Positions 1 to 7,607 of a DNA stretch of 24,108 nucleotides are shown here, piece by piece. The DNA is taken from positions 1 to 24,108 of the forward strand of contig NZ_JOIJ01000032.1 of assembly GCF_000719975.1 (NCBI RefSeq). The letters run 5' to 3'. The position numbers and the translations under genes were made by a program. The notes beneath the pieces were generated by a model. The model was not told the origin of the DNA. It searched no databases and saw only the letters and a program-made list of their open reading frames with translations. The DNA is from Prauserella rugosa. GTDB lineage: Bacteria > Actinomycetota > Actinomycetes > Mycobacteriales > Pseudonocardiaceae. How positions within the stretch are numbered: position 1 is the first letter of the stretch; each line of letters begins with the position of its first letter.

Positions 1-21
1 GACAGGGGTCTCCCGATCTCT

Positions 22-96
<75 letters not shown>

Positions 97-112
97 TCGC
101 CTGAGTGCGGTA

Positions 113-151
113 CCCACTTTACGCCCCGGTGTCGTCGGGGCGTAAAGCGGG
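113..151 (-). terminator. Hairpin terminator after the UPF0182 gene
   Basis: A 16-bp stem (113-128 pairing with 136-151, one G-U pair in the minus-strand transcript) closes a 7-nt loop, 23 nt after the UPF0182 stop codon. There is no U-tract, which is common for actinobacterial terminators. The stem ends only 16 bp before the first base of tRNA-fMet, so it could instead be a processing structure between the two genes. Confidence 0.7.
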
Positions 152-174
152 TGCCTTTCAGGTGTCGTCGCTGG

Positions 175-3147
175 TCAGCCGCCGGAGTTCTGGAGTTGCT
201 CGTAGCGGCGGGTGGCTGCGTCGAGTTCGGACAGCGCCTCGCCTTGCGCCTGGAAGTCGCCTTCCTCCTGCGCGGTGCGGAGCTTCTCCAGTGCGGACTG
301 GATGTCCTCGACGACCGAGTTCATCTCCTGGTTTCCGGTGCCTCCGCCGTTCTGGCCGTTGGAGTCACCGGAGCCGGGCGACTGCTGGTTGTCGGTCTGG
401 TTGTTGCCGTCCTGCTGGTTGTCGCCCTGGCCGCCGCCGGAGTCGCCTCCGGGTTCGCCTGCTTCGGGTCCGGTGGCTGCTTCGCCGCTGCCTTCGCCGA
501 AGACCTGGTCGAGTGCGTCGTTCAGGGTGGCGGCGAAGCCGATTCGGCCGCCGAAGGAGACGAGCACTCGCGCCAGCTGCGGATAGCTCTGGGCGTTGCG
601 TTGCTGGACGTAGATGGGTTCGACGTACATGAACCCGCCCGCAACCGGCAGGGTCAGCAGGTTGCCGTAGATCAGGTCGACACTCTGGTTCCCGAGGAGC
701 GTGCGGTCCTGGGTGAACTCGGGGTGCGACTGGAAGGCGTTCTGCACCTGCACGGGGCCTTCGAGCTGCCTGCTGCCGGAGGTCGGTAGTCGCAGCACGC
801 GCATGTCGCCGTAGCTGCCGGGGTCGGACGACACCGACACCCAGGCGGCGAGGTATTGCCTGTTCAGCGGGGTCAGTGCGCTGGTGAGCTGGAAGTGTGG
901 CTTGTTCTGCCACGGCGACTGCGAGTACGTGTAGTACGCCGGTTGCTTGGCCGCGTCGGAGTTCGGGTCGAGCCCACCTTCGGACGTCGGGTCCTGCGGC
1001 ACGTTCCAGAACGTCTGGGTCGCGTAGAACTCCTGGGCGTTCTGCACGTGGTACTGCGTGAGCAGTTCACGCTGGATCTTGAAGATGTCCTCCGGGTAGC
1101 GGAAGTGTTCGCGCAGTTCGTCGGAGATCTGCGACTCCGGCTTCACCATGCCGGGGAACGTCTTCATCCAGGTCTTCAGGACGGGGTCCTGTTTGTCCAT
1201 CTGGTAGAGGTCCACGGATCCGTCGAACGCGTCGACCGTGGCCTTCACCGAGTTCCGGACGTAGTTGATCTCGCTGTCCTGCTGTGCCGCGACACCGGAC
1301 AGGGAGTCGGCGGTCGCCTCGCCCAGCGAGGTGCGCTGCGAGTACGGGTAGTTGTCGAGCGTGGTGTAGCCGTCGATGATCCACTTGACGCGTCCGTCGA
1401 TGACCGCGGGATACGGGTCGCCGTCGGCCGTCAGCCACGGGGCCACCTTCTCGACACGGTCCCGCGGGTCGCGGTTGTACATGATCTTCGAGCCCTCGCT
1501 GATGGCGCTCGAGAAGAGGATGTTGCGCTCGCCGTGCTGCATGGCGAACACGGCACGGTTGAACCAGTTGTCGATCGGCACGCCGCCCTTGCCGTCGTAC
1601 AGGTAGCTGCGGTCCTGTGCCGTGTCGTACTCGCCGGGCGCCTCGCCCTCCCGGCCGCCGACGATGGCGTAGTCGGTGGCGAGCTCGCCGTAGTAGATGC
1701 GCGGTTCGTCGACCCGCATGCCCGCGCCGGTGGGGTTCTGGGTGTCGCTGGTGCCCGCGACCGGGTAGCCGCCGTCGCTGTTGGCGTCCTCCAGCGCGCG
1801 GTCGATCGTGTTGGCGGGCGCCGCGACGAAGCCGTTGCCGTGGGTGTAGACGAGGTGCCGGTTGATCCACGTCTGCTGGTTCGCCGCGAGGCCCTCGGTG
1901 TTGATCTCCTTGGCGGCCACGACGTAGGCCTGCCGGTCACCGTCGACCTCGTAGCGGTCGATGTCGAGCTTCTCGGGGAAGCCGTAGAAGTTCTCCCGGC
2001 CGACGCGCTGAGTGAACGTGGGCGACAGGACGTTGGGGTCGAGCAGCCGGACGTTCGGGATCGTCCCCTGCTCGTCACGGATCTGTTCGGGTGTCGCCTC
2101 GGACTGGCCGCTGTAGTCGTCGTACTTGATGCCGTCGATGCCGTAGGCGAACCGCGTGGCTTCCATGTTGCGTTCGATCGACTCGGCCTCCCGCTGGTTG
2201 GCGTTCGGGCGCACCGAGAACTGCTCGAGGATCGCGGGCCAGGCGACACCGATGATCAGGCCGGACAGGATCAGCAGCACGAGCGCGATCGCGGGCAGCT
2301 GGATGTTGCGCAGGAACGCGCCCACGAAGAACGCGATCGCACAGAACACGCAGATGCACAGCAGGATCAGCTTGGCAGGCAGCACCGCGTTCAGGTCGGT
2401 GTAGGTCGCACCGGTGAACAGGCTGTTGCGGTCCGACAGCAGCAGGTTGTAGCGGTCGAGGAAGTACTCGACGGCCTTGAGCAGCACGAACAGGCCGACC
2501 AGGATCGACAGCTGCACGCGCGCGGGGCCGGAGATCGAGCCACCACGGCCGGCCAGCCGGATGCCGCCGAACAGGTAGTGCGCCATCAGCCCGCCGATGA
2601 ACGCGACCACCACGGCCACGAACACCCAGCCGAGCACCCAGCCGAGGAACGGCAGGTCGAAGACGTAGAAGCCGATGTCGTTGCCGAACTGCGGATCGGT
2701 CCGGCCGAACTCGCTGCCGTTCAGGAACATCTGAACGGTCTCCCAGTTGCCCTGGCCGGACACCCCCGCGACGAGGCCCGCCAGCACCGGGATGCCGATG
2801 CCGAACAACTTGACCCGGCCGACGACGATCGACCGGTAGCGCGCGAGCGGATCGTCCTCACCGCTGACGGGGACGAACACCGGCCGCGTGCGGTAGGCGA
2901 TCATCAGGCTGATCGCCAGTGCGCCGCCGACCAACAATCCGGTCGCCACGAACAGGATCGCGCGGGTCAGCAGCACGGTGGTGAACACACCGCGTGCCCC
3001 CACTTCCCCGAACCACAGCCAGTCGACGTACGCGTTCAGGAACCGCGCTCCGAGAAGCAACAGCAGGACGAGGACGGCCGCGATCGTCAGCAGGACACGA
3101 GCCCGCTTGGACAGCTTGGGGAGGCCGACGGGGGGCCGAGTGGCCAC
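175..3147 (-). CDS. UPF0182 family integral membrane protein (COG1615)
   Basis: A 990-aa protein of the UPF0182 family (compare M. tuberculosis Rv3193c and Rv0064), of unknown biochemical function. The N-terminal third has about seven hydrophobic segments, beginning at residue 17 directly after a basic KLSKRAR stretch and ending near residue 310. A large hydrophilic, probably extracytoplasmic region follows. Near the C-terminus is a Gly/Asn/Gln/Asp-rich linker (encoded at about 330-500), then a short helical tail with ALEKLRTAQEEGDFQAQG, which is the usual family ending. I chose the GTG at 3147 because AGGAG lies 7-8 nt upstream and homologues start just before the first membrane segment. A longer in-frame extension to 3561 would run through the divergent PPA1309 gene. 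Length matches the family. Family assignment is sure; function is unknown. Confidence 0.93.
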   Translation of the reverse strand: MATRPPVGLPKLSKRARVLLTIAAVLVLLLLLGARFLNAYVDWLWFGEVGARGVFTTVLLTRAILFVATGLLVGGALAISLMIAYRTRPVFVPVSGEDDPLARYRSIVVGRVKLFGIGIPVLAGLVAGVSGQGNWETVQMFLNGSEFGRTDPQFGNDIGFYVFDLPFLGWVLGWVFVAVVVAFIGGLMAHYLFGGIRLAGRGGSISGPARVQLSILVGLFVLLKAVEYFLDRYNLLLSDRNSLFTGATYTDLNAVLPAKLILLCICVFCAIAFFVGAFLRNIQLPAIALVLLILSGLIIGVAWPAILEQFSVRPNANQREAESIERNMEATRFAYGIDGIKYDDYSGQSEATPEQIRDEQGTIPNVRLLDPNVLSPTFTQRVGRENFYGFPEKLDIDRYEVDGDRQAYVVAAKEINTEGLAANQQTWINRHLVYTHGNGFVAAPANTIDRALEDANSDGGYPVAGTSDTQNPTGAGMRVDEPRIYYGELATDYAIVGGREGEAPGEYDTAQDRSYLYDGKGGVPIDNWFNRAVFAMQHGERNILFSSAISEGSKIMYNRDPRDRVEKVAPWLTADGDPYPAVIDGRVKWIIDGYTTLDNYPYSQRTSLGEATADSLSGVAAQQDSEINYVRNSVKATVDAFDGSVDLYQMDKQDPVLKTWMKTFPGMVKPESQISDELREHFRYPEDIFKIQRELLTQYHVQNAQEFYATQTFWNVPQDPTSEGGLDPNSDAAKQPAYYTYSQSPWQNKPHFQLTSALTPLNRQYLAAWVSVSSDPGSYGDMRVLRLPTSGSRQLEGPVQVQNAFQSHPEFTQDRTLLGNQSVDLIYGNLLTLPVAGGFMYVEPIYVQQRNAQSYPQLARVLVSFGGRIGFAATLNDALDQVFGEGSGEAATGPEAGEPGGDSGGGQGDNQQDGNNQTDNQQSPGSGDSNGQNGGGTGNQEMNSVVEDIQSALEKLRTAQEEGDFQAQGEALSELDAATRRYEQLQNSGG

Positions 3148-3294
3148 TGCGCACACTCCTGAGGTCGTAACCGGCGTGGTCCAGGGAGCCCCGCGGCTGT
3201 GCGGCCTCCCTGTATGCCTAACTCTACGGACCTGGGTGAGAGTTCCCGGAATGCCCCTAAACCGGACGTGGTCGAGCCTGCGACGATGGTGACC

Positions 3295-3876
3295 ATGACG
3301 GAGAGCGAAAGCGCGCCGGGGCAGGCAGGCGCAGTGGGCGCCATCGCACGCGAGGTCGAGGAGTTCGTGGCGTCCGGAGGCTGGGGGCAACCTCCGCAGC
3401 TGTTCGCGCTCGTGCCGACCGCCGACCTGCTCGCACAGCAGCCCGAGCTGGCCGACCAGCTCGACCCGGAGTCCACGCTGACCCCGGTGGCGCAGGATTC
3501 GCTGCCCGACGACGACCTGGCCGAGGCGCTCGCCCGGATCGCCTGGCCGGAGGCCGTCCACGGCTGCGCGCTGGCGCAGGAGATCATCGTGCTGCCGCCG
3601 GACGCCGAGGACGAGCTACCCGACGTGGACGAGGCGACCGGCGTCTCCCCCTCCGACGTCGAACGCCTCAAGCAGGCCGCGGCGGGCCACCCGCGGCGCA
3701 CCGAGGCACGCCTGGTGGCCGCGGTGTTGCGCGACGGGCCCGCGGCCTGCGTGATGCGCCTGCGCGGTATCCGCACCCAGCCCGAGGACGACTCCGAACC
3801 CACCGAGGAGATCGTCGAGCACCCCGAGCTCGCCCCGAACCTGGTGGACGCGCTCCGCGCGACGCTGCTTCCCTGA
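3295..3876 (+). CDS. PPA1309 family protein (function unknown)
   Basis: A 193-aa soluble, acidic protein that I recognise as the actinobacterial PPA1309 family, typically encoded divergently from a UPF0182 gene exactly as here. It has no signal peptide or membrane segment. Recognisable parts are GGWGQPPQLFALVPTADLL (about residues 27-45), a TPVEQ-like stretch (TPVAQDSLP), and the core IAWPEAVHGCALAQEIIVLPP. The start is uncertain. ATG 3295 is preceded after 7 nt by GACGAT, a possible -10 for a leaderless mRNA; ATG 3286 and an upstream frame extension to 3199 are alternatives. Its stop lies 18 bp from the convergent protease stop, with no hairpin between. No enzymatic motif is visible, so no function is proposed. 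Confidence 0.85.
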   Translation: MTESESAPGQAGAVGAIAREVEEFVASGGWGQPPQLFALVPTADLLAQQPELADQLDPESTLTPVAQDSLPDDDLAEALARIAWPEAVHGCALAQEIIVLPPDAEDELPDVDEATGVSPSDVERLKQAAAGHPRRTEARLVAAVLRDGPAACVMRLRGIRTQPEDDSEPTEEIVEHPELAPNLVDALRATLLP

Positions 3877-3894
3877 CCGAGCTCCCCCGGCGCG

Positions 3895-5061
3895 TCAGCT
3901 CTCGCAGGTCGGAACGGGCTTGTCGGCGCGCATGTTGCGGAGCGCGCTCACCGCGTCGTCGAGCGTCTGGATGCGCACGAGCTTCAGCCCGTCGGGTGCG
4001 GCCGACGCCGCCTCGGCGCAGTTCTGGGCGGGCACGAGGAAGGTGTCGGCGCCGTCCTCCTTCGCGGCGACGACCTTGAACGAGATGCCGCCGATCGGGC
4101 CGACGTTGCCCTGCGAGTCGATCTCACCGGTACCGGCGACGTGCTGGCCGTCGACCAGCTTCTCTGGCTGGAGGCGATCGACGATGGCCAGCGCGAACAT
4201 CATCCCCGCGGAAGGCCCGCCCACGTCCTCGAGCGAGATGTCCACGGTGAACGGCACGTCCGCGCGGTCGGCGGGCTGTACGCCGAGGAAGCCCTGCTCC
4301 TGTCCGTCCGGGTGCTCGTCGAGGGTCGCGGTCACGGTGCGCGGAGGCTGCTTCCCCCGCTTGTAGGTGAGCTCGACGTCCTGGCCGGGACGCGTGTTCT
4401 CGAGCGCCGACATGACGTCGTTCTGGCCGGACACGTTCTTGCCGTTGACCTTCGTCAACTCGTCGCCGGGCTCGAGCAGCCCGGCGGCGGGTGTGTCGGC
4501 CACGATCTGGTCGGCCACGACCTTGACGGGGTAGCCGAGCGTGCGCAGGGCCGCCACCTCGGCGTTGCTCTGCGAGCTGCGGAACTGTTCGACGTTCTCC
4601 TGCCGCACCTGCTCGTCGGTCTGCCCCGGCCGGAAGTACTCCTCCCGCGGTGCGACGGAGTAACGGCCGCTGACCCACAGGCCGAGTGCACCGAACAGGG
4701 TGACCTCGTCGTTGAGCGAAACCGTCGTCATGCGCAGCTGGCCGTTGTCCTCGTAGCTGCGGGCACCGTCGATGGCGACGACATGCCTGCCTTCGACGTC
4801 GCCGAGAGTGTCGTAGGTCGGCCCGGGGCCCAGCGCGACGTACGGGACGCGGACGAACGATCCGACCAGCACGAAGGCCACGACCAGGACGGCGCTGAAC
4901 ACGATCGTCCAGGTACGTCTGGTGGGACGCAGGCGCCGCTTCGTCGACCGCTCCTCACCGTCGCGAGACGCCGAAGAGGCCGCAGCCGCCTCGGCCCGCT
5001 CGTCGGCGGGGTCGGACTCCGTGACTCCTGACGCGGATTTCATGTCGCCGGGCTCGTTCAC
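3895..5061 (-). CDS. Membrane-anchored PDZ/Lon-like serine protease (YlbL/Rv3194c type)
   Basis: About 388 aa. A 50-residue charged cytoplasmic tail is followed by one transmembrane segment (about 51-70), an extracytoplasmic N-domain, a PDZ domain (about 178-248, GLLEPGDELTKVNGKNV) and a C-terminal Lon-type S16 protease domain (about 268-388). The catalytic Ser is in GGPSAGMMFA (Ser284) and the Lys in GGISFKVVAAKE (Lys329). The 45-residue spacing fits the Lon Ser-Lys dyad, so the enzyme should be active. There is no AAA ATPase module, so it acts independently of ATP outside the membrane, probably in envelope protein quality control (inference). GTG 5061 is favoured because TACGCT ends 6 nt upstream, suggesting a leaderless transcript; GTG 5067 and ATG 5043 are alternatives. 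It is divergent from the DUF2342 gene. Confidence 0.93.
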   Translation of the reverse strand: MNEPGDMKSASGVTESDPADERAEAAAASSASRDGEERSTKRRLRPTRRTWTIVFSAVLVVAFVLVGSFVRVPYVALGPGPTYDTLGDVEGRHVVAIDGARSYEDNGQLRMTTVSLNDEVTLFGALGLWVSGRYSVAPREEYFRPGQTDEQVRQENVEQFRSSQSNAEVAALRTLGYPVKVVADQIVADTPAAGLLEPGDELTKVNGKNVSGQNDVMSALENTRPGQDVELTYKRGKQPPRTVTATLDEHPDGQEQGFLGVQPADRADVPFTVDISLEDVGGPSAGMMFALAIVDRLQPEKLVDGQHVAGTGEIDSQGNVGPIGGISFKVVAAKEDGADTFLVPAQNCAEAASAAPDGLKLVRIQTLDDAVSALRNMRADKPVPTCES

Positions 5062-5067
5062 GGGCAC

Positions 5068-5073
5068 AGCGTA
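5068..5073 (-). promoter_or_regulatory. -10 element of leaderless PDZ/Lon protease gene
   Basis: TACGCT on the minus strand matches TANNNT and ends 6 nt before GTG 5061, placing transcription start on or next to the start codon. No convincing -35 is seen. Confidence 0.45.
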
Positions 5074-5149
5074 CGGCGAGCCCTGTCAGCTCAGAGCGAA
5101 GGTCCGATTCGCCGCCCTGATCGGCGCGTCAGACGCGACCTCGCACGCG

Positions 5150-5155
5150 TACGGT
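5150..5155 (+). promoter_or_regulatory. -10 element of leaderless DUF2342 gene
   Basis: TACGGT matches TANNNT and is separated by 7 nt (GGGAGGC) from ATG 5163. The same 7 nt contain GGAGG-like bases, but these lie too close to the ATG to serve as a normal Shine-Dalgarno. This supports ATG 5163 over the in-frame GTG 5154. Confidence 0.45.
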
Positions 5156-5162
5156 GGGAGGC

Positions 5163-6662
5163 ATGAGCAACCCACCCTTCGGCTTCGGCTTCGGTATGCC
5201 CGATCCCGACAAGCGCCCTGGCAACGACGCGTCCGGCTCCGGCGGCGGGCAGGGTGGCGACCCGTTCCAGCAGCTGGGCCAGATGCTCAGCCAGTTGGGC
5301 CAGATGCTCAGCCAGGCGGGCAGTTCGTCCGGCCCGGTGAACTACGACCTCGCCAAGCAGATCGCACTGCAGCGGCTCGCCTCCGAATCGGGCGATTCGG
5401 CCGGCGCCGAACGGTCGATGGGCTTCACGGCGCCCTCGGGTGAGCTCGAGCAGGGCGACAACGCGGTTCGCGACGCCGCACACCTGGCCGAGCTGTGGCT
5501 CGACGAGGCGACGATCCTGCCGGCGGGAGCGACCCAGACGGTCGCCTGGTCGGCCAAGGACTGGGTCGAGAAGACGCTGCCGACCTGGCAGCGACTGTGC
5601 GACCCGGTGGCACAGCAGGTCTCGAGCGCGTGGACCGAGGCACTGCCGGAGGAGGCCAAGCAGGCCGCGGGACCGCTGCTGTCGATGCTCGGGCAGATGG
5701 GCGGCATGGCGTTCGGTTCGCAGCTCGGCAACGCCCTCGCCGAGCTCGGCTCGGAGGTGCTGACCTCGGCCGACATCGGCCTACCCCTCGGCCCGGAGAC
5801 GACCTCGGCACTGCTTCCCGCGAACATCGAGAAGTTCACCGACGGTCTCGAACGGCCCGCCAGCGAGGTCCTCGTATTCCTCGCCGCGCGCGAGGCCGCC
5901 CACCAGCGACTGTTCGCGCACGTCCCGTGGCTGCGGCAGCGGCTGCTGGCGACCGTCGAGGAGTTCGCCAAGGGCATCACGGTCGACGTCTCCGGGCTGG
6001 AGCAGCTGGCCGGGCAGATCGACCCCACCAACCCGCAGAGCATCGAGCAGGCGATGTCCTCCGGACTGTTCGAGCCGCAGACCACGCCGGAGCAGAAGGC
6101 GGCGCTGACCAGGCTCGAAACGCTGCTGGCCCTCGTCGAGGGCTGGGTCGACGTCGTGGTCGCCGACGCGGTCGGCAACCGGCTGCCAGGAGCGGATGCG
6201 CTTCGCGAGACGTTGCGCAGGCGGCGGGCCACCGGCGGACCCGCGGAGCAGACCTTCGCCACGCTCGTCGGCCTCGAGCTGCGGCCCCGACGGATGCGCG
6301 CCGCCTCGGCGCTGTGGAAGCTCGTCGGCGACCGGCACGGCACCGAGACGCGCGACCACCTGTGGTCGCACCCCGATCTCATGCCGACGACCGACGACCT
6401 GGACGAGCCGATGGACTTCGCCGACCGCCTCGGCGGCACCGTCATCGGCGCCGACGTCGACCCGATCGCCGAGCTGGAGAAGACCCAGCGCGCCGAGTCC
6501 GAGTCGGGAGCGGACTCCGAGTCCTCCGCGGCCTCCGAGTCCTCCGAGGCCGAAGGTGGCTCGAACGGCGACGCGGAAGGGGCTTCCGGCAGCGAGTCCG
6601 GTGACGACGCGGACGGTGGTTCGGATTCCGCCGGCGGGTCTGCCTCGAACGACGACCGCTGA
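5163..6662 (+). CDS. DUF2342 family putative zinc-dependent metalloprotease (Rv3195-like)
   Basis: A 499-aa soluble protein of the actinobacterial DUF2342 family, annotated in public sets as zinc-dependent metalloprotease or putative hydrolase. Visible family blocks are the Gly/Phe-rich N-terminus (NPPFGFGFGMPDPD), AWSAKDWVEKTLPTW (about 128-142), the MGGMAFGSQLGNALAELG helix (about 179-196), and REAAHQRLFAHVPWLRQRL (about 243-261) with its conserved Glu/His residues. LLALVEGWVDVVV (about 319-331) follows. The His/Glu pattern is the presumed metal site but is not a classical HEXXH, so catalysis is inferred from the family name only. Residues 37-50 are a duplicated heptad (QLGQMLS twice) encoded by a 21-bp direct repeat at 5271-5312. 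The last ~55 residues are a Ser/Glu/Asp/Gly-rich disordered tail. Confidence 0.9.
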   Translation: MSNPPFGFGFGMPDPDKRPGNDASGSGGGQGGDPFQQLGQMLSQLGQMLSQAGSSSGPVNYDLAKQIALQRLASESGDSAGAERSMGFTAPSGELEQGDNAVRDAAHLAELWLDEATILPAGATQTVAWSAKDWVEKTLPTWQRLCDPVAQQVSSAWTEALPEEAKQAAGPLLSMLGQMGGMAFGSQLGNALAELGSEVLTSADIGLPLGPETTSALLPANIEKFTDGLERPASEVLVFLAAREAAHQRLFAHVPWLRQRLLATVEEFAKGITVDVSGLEQLAGQIDPTNPQSIEQAMSSGLFEPQTTPEQKAALTRLETLLALVEGWVDVVVADAVGNRLPGADALRETLRRRRATGGPAEQTFATLVGLELRPRRMRAASALWKLVGDRHGTETRDHLWSHPDLMPTTDDLDEPMDFADRLGGTVIGADVDPIAELEKTQRAESESGADSESSAASESSEAEGGSNGDAEGASGSESGDDADGGSDSAGGSASNDDR

Positions 6663-6664
6663 TC

Positions 6665-6697
6665 GGTGCCGGCGGCACGGCACACGCCGTCGGCACC
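6665..6697 (+). terminator. Terminator of the DUF2342 gene
   Basis: A 12-bp stem (6665-6676 pairing with 6686-6697, one G-U) with a 9-nt loop begins 2 nt after the DUF2342 stop. It has no T-run. Confidence 0.6.
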
Positions 6698-6700
6698 GCC

Positions 6701-6732
6701 GCGACTGAGTGGCCACGTGGCCACTCAGTCGC
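6701..6732. terminator. 32-bp perfect palindrome between convergent genes
   Basis: Bases 6701-6716 are the exact reverse complement of 6717-6732, with no spacer; the centre reads GGCCACGTGGCC. It overlaps the last codons and the TGA (6725-6727, minus) of the DUF45 gene and follows the DUF2342 terminator. Position and symmetry suggest a bidirectional terminator. A protein-binding palindrome is possible. Confidence 0.6.
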
Positions 6733-7468
6733 CGGAGCAGTCCCCGTCGTCGGTGTCCTCGTCGGTGGTGGCGATGCCGAGGTTGGCCGCCGCCGACAGC
6801 CCTTCGAGGTAGCCGATCGCACGTTCGGTCTTCGGATAGCGCCGGACGAGTTCCCAGAACTCCTCGTTGTGGTCGGCGACCCGCAGGTGCGCCAGCTCGT
6901 GCACGAGCACGTAGTCCAGCACCCACGGCGGCACGTCGCGCAGCCGGTCACTGACCCGGATCGTGCGATTCACGGGTGTGCACGACGCCCACCGCGTCCG
7001 CATCGGCGGCACCCAGCGCACGCTGGCAGGCTTCGCGGTCCCGTCCAGGTACCGACCGGACAACTCGGTGCACCGCAACAACAGCGCTTCGTCGGAGGCT
7101 CGTGCCGGCGACGCCCGTTTGCTCTCGGTGCGCTGCAGCTTCTTCTGCATCTCGGCGACCCAGTGACGCTCCTCGGCCTTCGTCATGGTCGCCGGGATCA
7201 GGACGACCATGGTGTCGCCGTCCCGATACGCGGTCACCGTCCTGCGCCTGCGGGCACTGCGCCGGACCTCGATCTTCTCCTCGCGCGCGTCGCCGGACCC
7301 GTCGGGCCCCGACCTGTCGTTGGGCACTGCCGTCGTCTGCCCCCTGCCCTGTCGTTGGTTCTGTTCGGCACGCGGCGTTCGTCCGCGCTTCGCGCGCCCT
7401 CCGCGGGCAGGCGCATCCTGCGCTTTCCCGCGTTGACTCCGCAATGAAGGAACCCGTGCTTCGGCCAC
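6725..7468 (-). CDS. DUF45/YgjP-type M48-like metallopeptidase
   Basis: About 247 aa. The C-terminal two thirds form a YgjP/SprT-like metal-dependent peptidase domain. The zinc motif is H190-E-L-A-H194 in YVLVHELAHLRVADH, with a third likely ligand at His200 six residues later, followed by EEFWELVRRYP. The upstream RWVPPMRTRWASCTP is the RWGSC-like substrate-groove segment of the family. About 60 N-terminal residues are basic, Gly/Arg/Gln-rich and probably disordered, so the start could lie further in. GTG 7468 is supported by TACCGT ending 6 nt upstream (leaderless pattern). No membrane segment or signal peptide is present. It is divergent from the ThiF-like gene, with a DnaA-box inverted repeat in the shared upstream region. 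Substrate is unknown. Confidence 0.88.
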   Translation of the reverse strand: MAEARVPSLRSQRGKAQDAPARGGRAKRGRTPRAEQNQRQGRGQTTAVPNDRSGPDGSGDAREEKIEVRRSARRRRTVTAYRDGDTMVVLIPATMTKAEERHWVAEMQKKLQRTESKRASPARASDEALLLRCTELSGRYLDGTAKPASVRWVPPMRTRWASCTPVNRTIRVSDRLRDVPPWVLDYVLVHELAHLRVADHNEEFWELVRRYPKTERAIGYLEGLSAAANLGIATTDEDTDDGDCSGD

Positions 7469-7474
7469 TCGTAC

Positions 7475-7480
7475 ACGGTA
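7475..7480 (-). promoter_or_regulatory. -10 element of leaderless DUF45 gene
   Basis: TACCGT (minus strand) ends 6 nt before GTG 7468. It supports this start over internal ones. Confidence 0.4.
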
Positions 7481-7520
7481 AAGCGAGCCACCGACATCCG
7501 GGATGGCTCAAATGTCACAG

Positions 7521-7566
7521 CGCCTCAGTTGTCCACAATCAGGTTTGCCTGTGGACAACTGAGGCG
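7521..7566. promoter_or_regulatory. 17-bp inverted repeat holding two opposed DnaA boxes
   Basis: Bases 7521-7537 are the perfect reverse complement of 7550-7566, with a 12-nt centre. Each arm contains TTGTCCACA (7529-7537 on plus, 7550-7558 on minus), the actinobacterial DnaA-box consensus. It lies between divergent genes (starts 7468 and 7608), about 40-50 bp from each. A terminator role is unlikely because no gene ends here. DnaA binding is inferred from sequence only; another dimeric regulator could use the same symmetry. Confidence 0.6.
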
Positions 7567-7607
7567 TTTCACCCCACGGATGTCCGTTTTGCCGTCACCC
7601 TGTGGTC

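Noticed and set aside
856..3162. Open frame of 768 codons on the plus strand opposite the UPF0182 gene
   Set aside because: Composition is typical of antisense reading in high-GC DNA, with no domain or ribosome site. UPF0182 homology fixes the true strand.
3178..3212. Hairpin in the UPF0182/PPA1309 divergent gap
   Set aside because: The GGGAG/CTCCC stem needs a bulge, and no gene ends here. There is too little evidence for a regulatory element.
3148..3561. N-terminal extension of the UPF0182 protein
   Set aside because: It would overlap the divergent PPA1309 gene almost completely. A Shine-Dalgarno and family length support GTG 3147.
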